Shown piece after piece: positions 1 to 10,866 of a stretch of 64,000 bases of DNA. The stretch's first letter is position 1, and the number at the start of each line of letters is the position of its first letter. Location: contig NZ_JAUEMJ010000002.1 of NCBI RefSeq assembly GCF_030403505.1, forward strand, positions 372,001-436,000, written 5' to 3'. The notes under the pieces were generated by a model. That model made no database searches. It saw nothing but the letters and a program-made list of their open reading frames with translations, and had not been told where the DNA came from. The translations under genes were made by a program, and so were the position numbers. The DNA comes from Glycomyces tritici (lineage in GTDB: Bacteria > Actinomycetota > Actinomycetes > Mycobacteriales > Micromonosporaceae).

Positions 1-1626
1 CGCGAACCGGTTCGGGTTCGATTCGGAGCTCATCAGCGTGCCGACCACGGCGCAGATGAGACCCAGCGGAATGGAGACCAAGCCGGGGTTCGACAACGGG
101 AACCATGCGATGTCGACCCCTTCGCCGAGCAGCGAAGTCGGAGTGCTCGAGAACGTCGGCGAGAAGATCACCAGGCCGATCGAGCTGATGAGGCCGCCGT
201 AGATGCCGGCGACGGCCCCGGCCGTGTTGAACCGCTTCCAGAAGAGGCTGAACAGCAGGGTCGGGAGGTTGGCGGAGGCGGCCACCGCGAAGGCGAGCGC
301 CACCAGGAACGCGACGTTGAGGTCCTGCGCGAACACCGCGATGATGACGGCGATCGCGCCGACGCCGACCGCCGCGAACTTCGCGAACACGACCTCCTGG
401 TGCCCGCTGGCCTTGCCGCGCTTGAAGACCCCGTTGTAGAGGTCGTGGGCGAGCGAGGACGAGCAGGCGATGATGAGCCCCGCGACCACCGACAGGATCG
501 CCGCGAACGCCGCCGACGCGATGAGCGCCAGCATGATCGCGCCGCCCGTCGAGCCCGCGATGTTCTCGCCGATGACCTGGGAGAGCTGCGGTGCGGCGGA
601 GTTGCCGGCCGGGTTCTCGGCGATGATCGCCTCCTGGCCGACCATCGCGGCGGCGCCGAAGCCGAGCACGAGGGTGAGCAGGTAGAACATGCCGATCAGG
701 CCGATGGCCCAGTTGACGGACTTGCGGGCGGTCTTGCCGTCCGGGGTCGTGTAGAAGCGGATGAGCACGTGCGGCAGGCCCGCGGTGCCCAGCACCAGGG
801 CGAGCCCGAGGCTGATGAGGTCGAGCTTGTTCCACAGCGTCTGCAGCGAGTCCCCCGCCACCTCGGTGCCGTAGCGCAGCCCCGGTTCGAGGAAGGCCGC
901 GCCCTGGCCCGAGGCCTGGGCGGCGTCGCCCATGAGCGCCGAGAGGTTGAAGTTGTACTCGGCGAGGACGAGGATCGCCAGGACGAACGCGAGGCCGATC
1001 TTCACGCAGGCCTGGAAGATCTGGACCCAGGTCGTGCCCTTCATGCCGCCGAACGCGACATAGGCGACCATGAGCAGGCCGGTGACGACGATGCCGGCGA
1101 CCTTCGCCGAGCCCGAGTCCATCCCGAGGAAGGTCTCCCCCTCCTTGATGCCCAGGAGCAGTGTCACGAGCGCGCCCGTGCCGACCATCTGGGCGAGAAG
1201 GTAGAAGATCGAGATGCTCAGGGTGGCGACGGCGGCGGCGGTGCGGACGGGCCGCTGCTTCATGCGGTACGAGAGGGCGTCCGCGACGGTGAACCGGCCG
1301 GAGTTGCGCAGCGATTCCGCGACCAGCAGGAGCGCGACGAGCCACGCGACGAGGAACCCGATGGAGTACAGGAACCCGTCGTAGCCGTAGAGGGCGATGG
1401 TGCCGGCGATGCCGAGGAACGAGGCCGCGGAGACGTAGTCGCCGGCGACCGCAAAGCCGTTCTGCATCGCGGAGAAGCCGCGCCCGCCGGAGTGGAAGTC
1501 GGTGGCGTCCTTGGTCTTGCGCCCGCCCTGGATGGTGATGCCGATGGTGATCAGCACCATGACCATGAACAGGGCGATGGTCAGGATGCGGTTGGAGTCG
1601 CTCATCTCCTGCGCGAGCGTGTTCAT
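1..1626 (-). CDS. actP: cation/acetate symporter ActP-like (SSS family), C-terminus beyond window
   Basis: The minus-strand frame opens at an ATG at 1626 and runs off the left edge, giving about 541 residues with many hydrophobic segments. The protein begins MNTLAQEMSDSNRILTIALF and contains the conserved stretch GGRGFSAMQNGFAVAGDYVS (about residues 47-66), typical of the acetate/glycolate-type sodium:solute symporters. It is expected to import acetate or short monocarboxylates with Na+ or H+ across the cytoplasmic membrane. The start codon overlaps the stop of the DUF485 gene in an ATGA arrangement, the usual partnership of actP with its small membrane companion (yjcH-actP type operon). Substrate assignment is by family and context; another organic acid is possible. 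The last residues are missing because the window ends. Confidence 0.9.
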   Translation of the reverse strand, partial: MNTLAQEMSDSNRILTIALFMVMVLITIGITIQGGRKTKDATDFHSGGRGFSAMQNGFAVAGDYVSAASFLGIAGTIALYGYDGFLYSIGFLVAWLVALLLVAESLRNSGRFTVADALSYRMKQRPVRTAAAVATLSISIFYLLAQMVGTGALVTLLLGIKEGETFLGMDSGSAKVAGIVVTGLLMVAYVAFGGMKGTTWVQIFQACVKIGLAFVLAILVLAEYNFNLSALMGDAAQASGQGAAFLEPGLRYGTEVAGDSLQTLWNKLDLISLGLALVLGTAGLPHVLIRFYTTPDGKTARKSVNWAIGLIGMFYLLTLVLGFGAAAMVGQEAIIAENPAGNSAAPQLSQVIGENIAGSTGGAIMLALIASAAFAAILSVVAGLIIACSSSLAHDLYNGVFKRGKASGHQEVVFAKFAAVGVGAIAVIIAVFAQDLNVAFLVALAFAVAASANLPTLLFSLFWKRFNTAGAVAGIYGGLISSIGLVIFSPTFSSTPTSLLGEGVDIAWFPLSNPGLVSIPLGLICAVVGTLMSSESNPNRFA

Positions 1627-1982
1627 CCCTTGCCCCCGTTCATGATGTCTTCACGCAGCTCGGCGGATTGCTGGTCGAACTTGCGCGCGGTGAACCGGGA
1701 ATAGGCGATCGTCACCCAGAAGGTCACGACGAACTGGCTGAGCCCCAGGACGAGCCCGAGGTTGATGTTGCCGAAGAGGACGATGCCCATGAAATCGCGC
1801 GCGTACGCGCACAGCAGCACGTACACCAGGTACCAGGCGAGCGCGGCGAGCAGGACCGGCACGGTGAAGCGGAACAAGGTGCGCTTGAGCTCGACGAACC
1901 GGGGGTCGTCGTGCATCGCGGCGATCTGGTCTTCAGTGACGTCCGGCGGGGCCGGTCCATCACTGTCGGGGGTCGTAGCCAT
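1623..1982 (-). CDS. DUF485 small membrane protein, partner of the ActP-like symporter
   Basis: This is a 119-residue protein with an acidic N-terminal tail (about 35 residues) followed by two hydrophobic segments (about 43-62 and 75-95), the layout of DUF485/YjcH proteins. These are almost always encoded directly upstream of actP-type symporters and are thought to assist the permease; their biochemical role is unknown. The ATG at 1982 is preceded by a strong AAGGAGGA ribosome binding site. The stop overlaps the symporter start by 4 nt, so the two are translationally coupled. Confidence 0.88.
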   Translation of the reverse strand: MATTPDSDGPAPPDVTEDQIAAMHDDPRFVELKRTLFRFTVPVLLAALAWYLVYVLLCAYARDFMGIVLFGNINLGLVLGLSQFVVTFWVTIAYSRFTARKFDQQSAELREDIMNGGKG

Positions 1983-2288
1983 CGGGCCGTTCCTCCTTGA
2001 AGGGCTTGATGCGGGGCGTCGTCCCAGGGCTGACCGGCGCCGATGTTGCTGGCTCGAGTCGGTCCGGTCACGGGCTTACATGCAACTTAAGAGGCGGGAG
2101 CGGCAGAGTGAAGCATTGCTGTGACGCGTGTCGCTAGGGGGTCGCCATCCTGCGTTGAGAGCGCCGACGAGCGGTCGGCGAACGGTCCGCGAGCGGTCGC
2201 GCCGGGTTTTCTCGACGCGAACGATGAATCCCGCGTAGGGATCTCGTCTGTACTGGTGAAGGCAATGGGACACCGAAAGGACCGCGCG
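1983..2288. other. divergent intergenic region between DUF485 and a VOC gene
   Basis: About 306 bases hold the promoters of the leftward symporter operon and the rightward VOC gene. No convincing coding frame or RNA gene is visible. A small AT-richer patch around 2073-2090 (TACATGCAACTTAAGAG) is the best candidate for a leftward core promoter. For the rightward gene, GAAAGGA at 2275-2281 is the ribosome binding site. No clear operator palindrome was found. Confidence 0.4.
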
Positions 2289-2705
2289 ATGGCGAACAAG
2301 ATGATCTTCCTGAACCTGCCCGTGAACGACCTCGACGCTGCGAAGACGTTCTACGAGGCGCTCGGCTGGAGCATCAACCCCGACTTCACCGACGAGAACG
2401 CCGCCTGCGTCGTCGTCGACGACAACATCTGCCTGATGCTGCTGACGAAGGAGTTCTACGCGACGTTCGCCGAGCGCCCGATCGCCGACACCGCCGCGTT
2501 CTCGGCCGCCGCGTACGCGCTGGCGCTGCCGAGCCGCGAGGCCGTGGACGAGCTCACCGACGCCGCGCTCAAGGCCGGCGGCACCGAGGAGTCCTCCAGG
2601 CAGGACCGCCGCGCCCAGGAGGCCGAGGTCGGGATGTACGGCCGGACCTTCCTCGACCTCGACGGCCACCAGTGGGAGCCGTTCTACATGCCCTACCCGC
2701 AGTAG
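2289..2705 (+). CDS. VOC superfamily (glyoxalase-like) protein
   Basis: The 138-residue protein begins MANKMIFLNLPVNDLDAAKT and contains the FYEALGW signature of the first beta-alpha-beta-beta-beta unit of vicinal oxygen chelate proteins. The family includes glyoxalases, dioxygenases and antibiotic-sequestering proteins; the substrate here cannot be told. The ATG at 2289 is preferred over the longer open frame beginning at 2121 because similarity starts here and GAAAGGA lies 7 nt upstream. The C-terminus (DLDGHQWEPFYMPYPQ) is typical of the PhnB/YycE-like subgroup found beside ECF sigma genes. A strong terminator follows. Confidence 0.82.
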   Translation: MANKMIFLNLPVNDLDAAKTFYEALGWSINPDFTDENAACVVVDDNICLMLLTKEFYATFAERPIADTAAFSAAAYALALPSREAVDELTDAALKAGGTEESSRQDRRAQEAEVGMYGRTFLDLDGHQWEPFYMPYPQ

Positions 2706-2710
2706 TACGC

Positions 2711-2753
2711 AGGCCGATGGGCCGCCGCGCATCGCGCGGCGGCCCATCGGCCT
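2711..2753 (+). terminator. hairpin terminator after the VOC gene
   Basis: A 19-bp perfect inverted repeat (2711-2729 with 2735-2753) with a 5-nt loop lies 5 nt after the stop codon. There is no U tract, as is common in high-GC actinobacteria. Confidence 0.8.
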
Positions 2754-2870
2754 GCTGTCAGCGTGGTCGCTGCTGGTTCGCCGGAGGGGTTCGGGTGGGA
2801 ACCGCGGCGGTCGCGCCGGGGCGGTACGGCGGCCTTCGGGGCCGCCGGGCCGGGTGGCCCAGCCAGGCCC

Positions 2871-3326
2871 CTACGAGTGGACGCAGAACTCGTTGCCCTC
2901 CGGGTCCTGCATGACGATCCACTGGGCGGGGCCTTCGGAGAGGCGCTCGCCGGCGCGGGTGGCGCCGAGGGACTCCAGGCGCTCGGCTTCGGCGTCGATG
3001 TTGTCGAGGCCCACATGGAGGTCGAGGTGCAGGCGGTTCTTGACCGTCTTGGGCTCGGGGACGAGCTGGAACAGGACGCGCATGCCCTGGCCGGCGTCGG
3101 AGGCCGCGTCGAAGGGGTCGTCCGGGTTGCGGATCGCGGCGAGGGTCTTCCAGGCGTGGTGGCCGTCGACCTCCGTGAGGTGGTCTTCGGTGATGATCCC
3201 CTTGGCGAGCAGGCCCGCGATGAACGGCGAGTGGTCCTCGACCCGGTAGTCCATGGCCTCGGCCCAGAAGGCCGCGAGTCGGTGCGGGTCGGCGCAGTCG
3301 ATGACGATCTTGAAGTGAACAGGCAT
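2871..3326 (-). CDS. VOC superfamily (glyoxalase-like) protein
   Basis: The 151-residue protein begins MPVHFKIVIDCADPHRLAAF and ends with the hallmark IVMQDPEGNEFCVHS, the motif of the glyoxalase-like domain found in many actinobacterial proteins of unknown substrate. The HLDLHVG segment would supply a metal ligand. It lies directly downstream of the ECF sigma gene on the same strand (gap 72 nt), so it may belong to that regulon. It is a different subgroup from the VOC gene at 2289. Substrate unknown. Confidence 0.82.
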   Translation of the reverse strand: MPVHFKIVIDCADPHRLAAFWAEAMDYRVEDHSPFIAGLLAKGIITEDHLTEVDGHHAWKTLAAIRNPDDPFDAASDAGQGMRVLFQLVPEPKTVKNRLHLDLHVGLDNIDAEAERLESLGATRAGERLSEGPAQWIVMQDPEGNEFCVHS

Positions 3327-3398
3327 ACCGACACGGTAAGCCGGGGGTCCGACAGCCGCCCCGTTCCTGCGCGAAACAGTCGCGGGGCAGCGCTCGGA

Positions 3399-4370
3399 CT
3401 ACTCGCGGTACTCGTTCGGGAGCCCGAAGAGCGGGAACAGCTTCGGGGTGTCCAGGAAGTAGTTGAGGCCCGAGATCTTGCCGCCCTCGAGTTCGAGGAC
3501 GGTGATCGACCACGGCTCCCACAGGCCGGGCGTGCCGCTCGGCTTGTAGTGGCCGAAGGCCGGGAGGCCGTTGGCGCTGACCGGGACGAGCTTGGAGCCC
3601 TCGCAGCCCTTGCCTGCGGTGAGCATGAACTCGGCGACGCTCGCGTGCCCCTGGACCCACAGCGGGATCGGCGGCATCGAGAGGGCCACGTCCTTGGTGC
3701 ACAGGGCCGTGAGCGCGTCCATGTCGTACGCCTCGAAGGCGCTCACGTAGCCGTCCACGAGCTTGCGGAGCTCGGCGTCGTCGATCGTGTAGGACTCGTC
3801 GGGCTTGGCGTGGACCTGCTCCATGGTGGCCTTGGCGCGCTGCAGCGCCGAGTTGACGCTGGCGGGGCTCAGCTGGAGGGCCTCGGCGGTCTCGGCGGCC
3901 GAGAAGCGCAGCACCTCGCGCATGAGCATCACCGCGCGCTGCTTGGCGGGCAGGTGCTGCACGGCGGCGACGAACGCGAGCCGGAGCGTGTCCTTGGCCT
4001 CCGCCGCGGCGGCCGGGTCGGCCCCGAACGCCATCGAGTCCGGGATCGGCTCGACCCACAGGTAGTCGGGCTCCGGCGCGGGCAGGGGCGTGCCGGCGTC
4101 CGAGGCGGGGGCCAGGTCCATCGGGCGGGCCCGGCGCTGCGGGCCCTTGAGCATGTCCAGGCACACGTTCGTGGTGATCTTGTAGAGCCACGAGCGCAGG
4201 GAGGAGCGGCCCTCGAAGGCGTCGTAGGACTTCCACGCCCGCGTGAAGGCGTCCTGCACGGCGTCCTCGGCCTCGAACGAGGAGCCGAGCATGCGGTAGG
4301 CGTACGCGCAGAGTTCACGCCGGTGGGGTTCGAACTCGGCCAGTACGTCGTCTTTAGTCGCAACGTTCAT
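3399..4370 (-). CDS. ECF RNA polymerase sigma factor with C-terminal SnoaL-like domain (SigX5/SigG type)
   Basis: The 323-residue protein has a sigma region 2 (about residues 10-80, with YAYRMLGSSFEAEDAVQDAF and the SWLYKITTNVCLDML -10 recognition helix), sigma region 4 (about 130-190, LPAKQRAVMLMREV then FSAAETAEALQLSPASVNSA) and a C-terminal SnoaL/NTF2-like domain (about 200-310). Sigma factors of this type (TIGR02960-like) lack an anti-sigma factor gene, and the SnoaL tail is thought to modulate activity or bind a ligand. The ATG at 4370 is preferred over the GTG at 4376 because a GAGG at 4379-4382 is 8 nt away from the ATG but only 2 nt from the GTG. The VOC genes next door are frequent companions of this class. 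Confidence 0.88.
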   Translation of the reverse strand: MNVATKDDVLAEFEPHRRELCAYAYRMLGSSFEAEDAVQDAFTRAWKSYDAFEGRSSLRSWLYKITTNVCLDMLKGPQRRARPMDLAPASDAGTPLPAPEPDYLWVEPIPDSMAFGADPAAAAEAKDTLRLAFVAAVQHLPAKQRAVMLMREVLRFSAAETAEALQLSPASVNSALQRAKATMEQVHAKPDESYTIDDAELRKLVDGYVSAFEAYDMDALTALCTKDVALSMPPIPLWVQGHASVAEFMLTAGKGCEGSKLVPVSANGLPAFGHYKPSGTPGLWEPWSITVLELEGGKISGLNYFLDTPKLFPLFGLPNEYRE

Positions 4371-4475
4371 GGTCACAGCCTCGCATAGGCCACCGACATT
4401 CGCCGAGACGGTTTCGGAAATCTGATTCGCCAGGATGCAAGGCGCCCGAATACACCCTTGTGGTGCAACGAAAGA

Positions 4476-6503
4476 CTATTTGTCCCGTCGGTGGTCGACC
4501 ATCCACCGCTCGAACGCGTCGGCGTCCATCGGCCGGGCGAAGTGCCAGCCCTGCCCGGCGTGGCAGTTCCAGTCCTCCAGCTGCTTGCGGACCTTCTCGT
4601 CCTCCACGCCCTCGGCGACGACCTCGACGTCCAGCGCCCGGCCCAGGTCGATCGTGGTCGAGACGATCGCGGCGTTGTCCGGGTCGTCGATCAGCGTGGT
4701 CACGAAGGACTTGTCGATCTTGATCTCGGTCACGGGCAGTCGCCGCAGGTGCTGCATCGAGGAGAACCCGGTGCCGAAGTCGTCGAGGCTGATGCCCACG
4801 CCGAGGTCGGAGAGGCGCTGCACGTTGACGACGACGCGGCGCGGGTCGGCCATGAGCGCGGACTCGGTGATCTCCAGCTGGAGCTTCGCCGCGTTCACCC
4901 CGTAGGCGTCGATCCGCTCGGTGAGGAAGTCCGTGAACTCCGGCGACTGCAGGTCGCGCACCGAGACGTTCACGGCCATGCGCAGGTCGTAGCCCGATTC
5001 GTTCCAGGACCGGAGCTGGCGCAGGGCGATGTCGACGACCCGCTCGGTGAGCATCCGCATCACCGAGGAGTGCTCGGCGGTCTCGATGATCTCGGCGGGG
5101 TTGACGATCCCGCGCTCGGGGTGGTGGTAGCGCAGCAGGGCCTCGGCGCCGATGACCTCGCCGTCGGCCAGGCGCACCTGCGGCTGGTAGTAGAGGTTCA
5201 CGCCGGGCGAGTCCGGGTGGTCGAGGGTGCGGCGCACGTCGCCGAGGAGCAGCAGCCGCTCGGGCGAGTTGTGGTCGAACTCGGGCGCGTAGCGGGCGAA
5301 CGAGGAGGCGCGCTGCTTCGACTCGTACATCGCGATGTCCGCGTGGCGGAACAGGGTCTGGAAGTCCGAGCCGTCGTCGGGGAAGACCGCGACGCCTACC
5401 GAGCCGTCCACTTCGATGCTGGCGTCGCCGAGGACGATCGGGGCGTCCAGGCGGGCGCGGATCTCGCGGGCGCACTCCATCGGGTCGGTCATGCCGTCCA
5501 GTTCCGACCACATGAACGCGAACTCGTCGCCGCCCAGGCGCGCGATGGCCTTGCCCTTGGGCTTGTCGGCCTCGAAGCGGTGCGCGAGCTCGGTGAGGAG
5601 CTGGTCGCCGACGGCGTGGCCGAGCGCCGAGTTGACGTCGGCGAAGCGGTCCAGGTCGAGGATGAGGATCGCGACGGCGGTGCTCGTCTCGGCCGCGTCC
5701 GTGAGCTTGCCGTCGACGGCCTGCTGGAAGCCCTTGCGGTTGAGCAGGCCCGTGAGCGGGTCGTGGTCGGCCTGGCGCTCGCGGTCGGCGGCGGTCTGGA
5801 GGATGCGGTACACCGCGAAGATCGGGATGGCCGAGGCCGCCACGAGCCACCAGGAGGACATCGCCGCAGTGGCGACGATGGGCGCGATCGCGACCTGCGT
5901 GGCGCGCAGCGCCCATTCGCTCTTGAACCACTGCCAGAACAGGACGGGCCATCCGACGCCGGTGCGCAGGCTCTGGCGGCCCGCGACGAGCGCGAAGCTC
6001 GTCAGGGTCCAGACCGAGCCGGCCGCGAAGATGGCGAGCAGCTGCGATGCCGTGCCCGACCAGGCCACCGGGCCGGTGAGGGCCGCCCAGACGCCCCAGG
6101 CCAGCACCAGCGCGACGCCCTGCTGGGCGATGTTGAAGACCGCCCGCCACAGGGAGGCCTTGAGCTGGACCATCAGCATGCCGATGGCCGCCGACTGGAT
6201 GATCAGCGCGGGGAGGAACCCCCAGGTGATCATCGTGGCGAGGACGTACACGAGGTAGATCGAGGCCATCGGCGACATCCACAGCCCGCCCCAGCGGGTC
6301 GGGCGCAGCTCGGCGACCAGGGCGAGGCCCGCGGTGAGCCAGAAGGCGAAGGGCACGCCGAACCAGCCGCCCTCGGGCGCGCTGCTCGTCACGGTCACGG
6401 CGACCGAACCGGCGATCGCGAATATCGCGACCACCGACATGAAGCCGTGATACCGGCCCGGATGCTCCTTAGGCGCAGTGTTGCGCATGAGCGTCGTGGC
6501 CAT
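4476..6503 (-). CDS. rmdB: membrane-bound GGDEF-EAL protein, RmdB-like c-di-GMP enzyme
   Basis: The 675-residue protein has about eight membrane segments (residues 22-235), a GGDEF domain (intact GGDEF at 324-328, preceded by RL) and an EAL domain (EAL at 454-456 in GAEALLRYH, with DDFGTGFSS later). Both domains keep their signature residues, so it may make or degrade cyclic di-GMP; homologues of this architecture act mainly as phosphodiesterases. The start at 6503 has GGGAGGAG just upstream, whereas the frame extends further without support. It sits beside ligA on the same strand. In Streptomyces the RmdB phosphodiesterase, which affects aerial development, has the same domain order and, from memory, the same ligA neighbour; the symbol rests on that. 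Net activity cannot be read from sequence. Confidence 0.85.
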   Translation of the reverse strand: MATTLMRNTAPKEHPGRYHGFMSVVAIFAIAGSVAVTVTSSAPEGGWFGVPFAFWLTAGLALVAELRPTRWGGLWMSPMASIYLVYVLATMITWGFLPALIIQSAAIGMLMVQLKASLWRAVFNIAQQGVALVLAWGVWAALTGPVAWSGTASQLLAIFAAGSVWTLTSFALVAGRQSLRTGVGWPVLFWQWFKSEWALRATQVAIAPIVATAAMSSWWLVAASAIPIFAVYRILQTAADRERQADHDPLTGLLNRKGFQQAVDGKLTDAAETSTAVAILILDLDRFADVNSALGHAVGDQLLTELAHRFEADKPKGKAIARLGGDEFAFMWSELDGMTDPMECAREIRARLDAPIVLGDASIEVDGSVGVAVFPDDGSDFQTLFRHADIAMYESKQRASSFARYAPEFDHNSPERLLLLGDVRRTLDHPDSPGVNLYYQPQVRLADGEVIGAEALLRYHHPERGIVNPAEIIETAEHSSVMRMLTERVVDIALRQLRSWNESGYDLRMAVNVSVRDLQSPEFTDFLTERIDAYGVNAAKLQLEITESALMADPRRVVVNVQRLSDLGVGISLDDFGTGFSSMQHLRRLPVTEIKIDKSFVTTLIDDPDNAAIVSTTIDLGRALDVEVVAEGVEDEKVRKQLEDWNCHAGQGWHFARPMDADAFERWMVDHRRDK

Positions 6504-6840
6504 TTCGCTCCTCCCACTGCCGCGCCGTCTCGGGGAGACGCGCCAGAATCCCCCGGGGCCGGTCGCGGCCGACTCCTCTGTCATATCGCGAATTCCGCTC
6601 CCACACAACGCCGGGAGCACATGCGGCACACTTGTGACCAGGCGCGACATGCCAATTACAGAAACCGTTATCCGGTGTTCACTGCAGCGTCTCCCGTGGT
6701 CGGTTCCAGGCTCGGCGGCCCTTTCGGGCGATGGGTGCCGAGCCGTTGGTACGACGCGGGGCAAGCATCCACGGGATGACTCTGCCTTGATCTAACGAGC
6801 CTCCCCCCGTAAAGGAATACGGATCGTTACTAACTTGTGA
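6504..6840 (-). other. leader/intergenic region between ligA and the GGDEF-EAL gene
   Basis: The 337-base gap lies downstream of ligA and upstream of the GGDEF-EAL gene. It holds a two-tier hairpin at 6709-6743: outer arms GGCTCGGC and GCCGAGCC (8 bp), inner arms GCCC and GGGC closing a TTTC-containing loop. This could terminate ligA transcription or be a structured 5' leader. No match to a c-di-GMP riboswitch consensus was recognised. No coding sequence is apparent, although the frame of the downstream gene stays open through it. Confidence 0.4.
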
Positions 6841-9063
<2,223 letters not shown>

Positions 9064-9229
9064 TCAGCTGGGTCCGACGTTTCGGGGAGGCCGAAGCCTT
9101 ATGCAACCGGTCACCTCGCGTTCACGTCGTGATTGCCTCACTCACCCCGGGGACCGGAAGGATCGGCCGCGTACGGCCCGTACAGCCCCTGAAAACGCCC
9201 CCTGAAGCCCCGTCTCGAAGGAGTCCGGC

Positions 9230-10666
9230 ATGGCGACACTCTCGATCGGCGGCTCGAACCGCCGCAGCTTCCTGCGCCGAGGCGCGACCGCCGCCGGTGC
9301 GAGCCTCTTCGCGGTCGCCGCGATGGAGGGCCTGTCGATCCGCGCGGCGAACGCGAAGGACGGCGAGAAGGACCGCGGCTGCCCCGACAACGGCGGCTAC
9401 GGCGAGCTGCGGGAGCGCACGCGCACCGATCCGGAGACCGGGTTCTCGCAGACCCTCTGGCTCCCTGAGGACTTCGACTTCAAGGTGTTCGCGGTGGCCG
9501 CGTCCCCGATGCGGGACGGCAACCGCACCCCGCTCGCGCACGACGGCATGGCCTGCTTCCCGACCGGGCGGCGCGGCGAATGGCGGCTCGTGCGCAACCA
9601 CGAGGAGCGCAACGACCCCGGTGTGGGCGTCCCGGCCGGGAGCATTGCGCATCGCTACGACGTGCTCGCGGGCGGCGGGACCACGACGATGCGCGTGCGC
9701 TGGGACCGCGGCGAGCCGCATTTCGAGGAGGCCTGGCAGTCGCTGTCGGGCACGATCGTGAATTGCGCGGGCGGTCCGACCCCGTGGGGTTCGTGGCTCT
9801 CGTGCGAGGAGACCACGGCCGGGACGGGCGCCGGCTGGGCGGCCGAGCACGGGTACGTGTTCGAGGTGCCCTCCGCTGCGGAGGGCGAGACGGTGCCGGT
9901 GCCGCTCAAGGCGATGGGCCGGTTCGTGCACGAGGCGGTGGCCGTGGACCCGCGCTCGGGCGTGGTCTACGAGACCGAGGACCAGAACACGGCCGGGTTC
10001 TACCGGTTCCTGCCGAACGTGCCCGGCGACCTCGCCGCGGGCGGGCAACTGCAGATGCTCAAGATCGCCGACGAGTGGAACTACGACACCCGCACCGGCC
10101 AGCGCGCCGGGAAGGGCCTGTACGTGGAGTGGGTGGACATCGACGACCCGGACCCGGCCGATGCCGAGGAGGACCCGCTCGCGGTGTTCAACCAGGGCTG
10201 GGCGCGGGGCGCGGCGGTGTTCGGGCGGCTCGAGGGCTGCTTCTACGGCGACGGCGCGGTCTACATCGCGTCCACTTCGGGCGGTGACGAGGGCGAGGGC
10301 CAGCTGTGGGAGTACCGGCCTCGCGGGCACAAGGGCGGCACGATCAAGCTGGTGTTCGAGTCGCCTGACGCGGAGCTGCTGTCCTATCCGGACAACATCA
10401 CGGTCTCGCCGGGCGGGAACCTGATCCTGTGCGAGGACACGAGCCGGGACCTGCCCGCGATGCGGGGCCTGACGCGGGACGGCGAGATCTTCCCGCTGGT
10501 GTACCACGAGGGGAGGACCGAGTGGTGCGGGGCGACGTTCTCGCCTGACGGCAAGGTGCTGTTCGCGAACATGCAGGGCGCGACGCGCGGCGAGCTGGGC
10601 GATCCGGCGTTGGAGCCGGGGCGCACGATCGCGATCTGGGGTCCTTGGAGCATGGGCGTCCTCTAG
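9230..10666 (+). CDS. PhoX-type secreted phosphatase (DUF839 family), Tat substrate
   Basis: The 478-residue protein starts with a twin-arginine signal (SNRRSFLRRGATAAGASLF, RR at residues 11-12) and a cleavable region ending near ANA. The rest is the PhoX/DUF839 beta-propeller, with GPTPWGSWLSCEET, YETEDQNTAGFYRF and TWCGATFSPDGKVLF-like blades that carry metal ligands. PhoX enzymes are Ca/Fe-dependent alkaline phosphatases exported folded through Tat and used for phosphate scavenging. A good ribosome binding site (GAAGGAG) precedes the ATG. The stop codon overlaps the end of a transposase remnant on the other strand, so an insertion landed right at its 3' end; the C-terminal TIAIWGPW still looks native. 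Confidence 0.88.
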   Translation: MATLSIGGSNRRSFLRRGATAAGASLFAVAAMEGLSIRAANAKDGEKDRGCPDNGGYGELRERTRTDPETGFSQTLWLPEDFDFKVFAVAASPMRDGNRTPLAHDGMACFPTGRRGEWRLVRNHEERNDPGVGVPAGSIAHRYDVLAGGGTTTMRVRWDRGEPHFEEAWQSLSGTIVNCAGGPTPWGSWLSCEETTAGTGAGWAAEHGYVFEVPSAAEGETVPVPLKAMGRFVHEAVAVDPRSGVVYETEDQNTAGFYRFLPNVPGDLAAGGQLQMLKIADEWNYDTRTGQRAGKGLYVEWVDIDDPDPADAEEDPLAVFNQGWARGAAVFGRLEGCFYGDGAVYIASTSGGDEGEGQLWEYRPRGHKGGTIKLVFESPDAELLSYPDNITVSPGGNLILCEDTSRDLPAMRGLTRDGEIFPLVYHEGRTEWCGATFSPDGKVLFANMQGATRGELGDPALEPGRTIAIWGPWSMGVL

Positions 10667-10863
10667 GCCGTGTCCGGTAGGTCGCGGAGCCGGTCGACGA
10701 TCATGGCGACGTGGACAGTGGCGAGGTAGCGGACGGCGGGTTTGTCGTAGCGGGTCGCGAGGGCGCGGTGCTGTTCGAGGCGGGCGATGGTGCGCTCTAT
10801 CGAGGACCGGTCCCTGTAGCGGTCGGCGTCGAATGCCGGCGGCCTGCCGCCTCGGGCGCCGCG
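10663..10863 (-). pseudogene. remnant of an IS5-family transposase (C-terminal ~66 codons)
   Basis: Reading the minus strand from 10863 to the TAG at 10663-10665 gives an uninterrupted C-terminal piece with RGARGGRPPAFD, RDRSSIERTIARLEQHRALA and TRYDKPAVRYLATVHVA. This is the end of the DDE domain of IS5-type actinobacterial transposases, including the conserved E of the DDE triad in the IERTIARL helix and the LATRYDK motif. There is no start codon and the frame stops matching at about 10863, where the HxlR gene ends. The element is therefore a decayed insertion sequence, evidence of past mobile DNA here. The sequence GGCCGTGTCC next to its stop may be part of the old terminal repeat. Confidence 0.8.
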
Positions 10864-10866
10864 CCG

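Noticed and set aside
400..1704. Long plus-strand open frame opposite the symporter gene
   Set aside because: It is the antisense shadow of actP/DUF485: Arg/Asp/Gly/His-rich low-complexity translation with no domain, while the minus strand encodes a clear SSS transporter.
4458..6779. 773-codon plus-strand frame opposite the GGDEF-EAL gene
   Set aside because: GC-rich antisense frame; its translation is compositionally biased and the opposite strand has intact GGDEF and EAL motifs.
6504..6840. c-di-GMP riboswitch in the leader of the GGDEF-EAL gene
   Set aside because: The hairpin at 6709-6743 does not carry the conserved GEMM tetraloop and receptor sequences.
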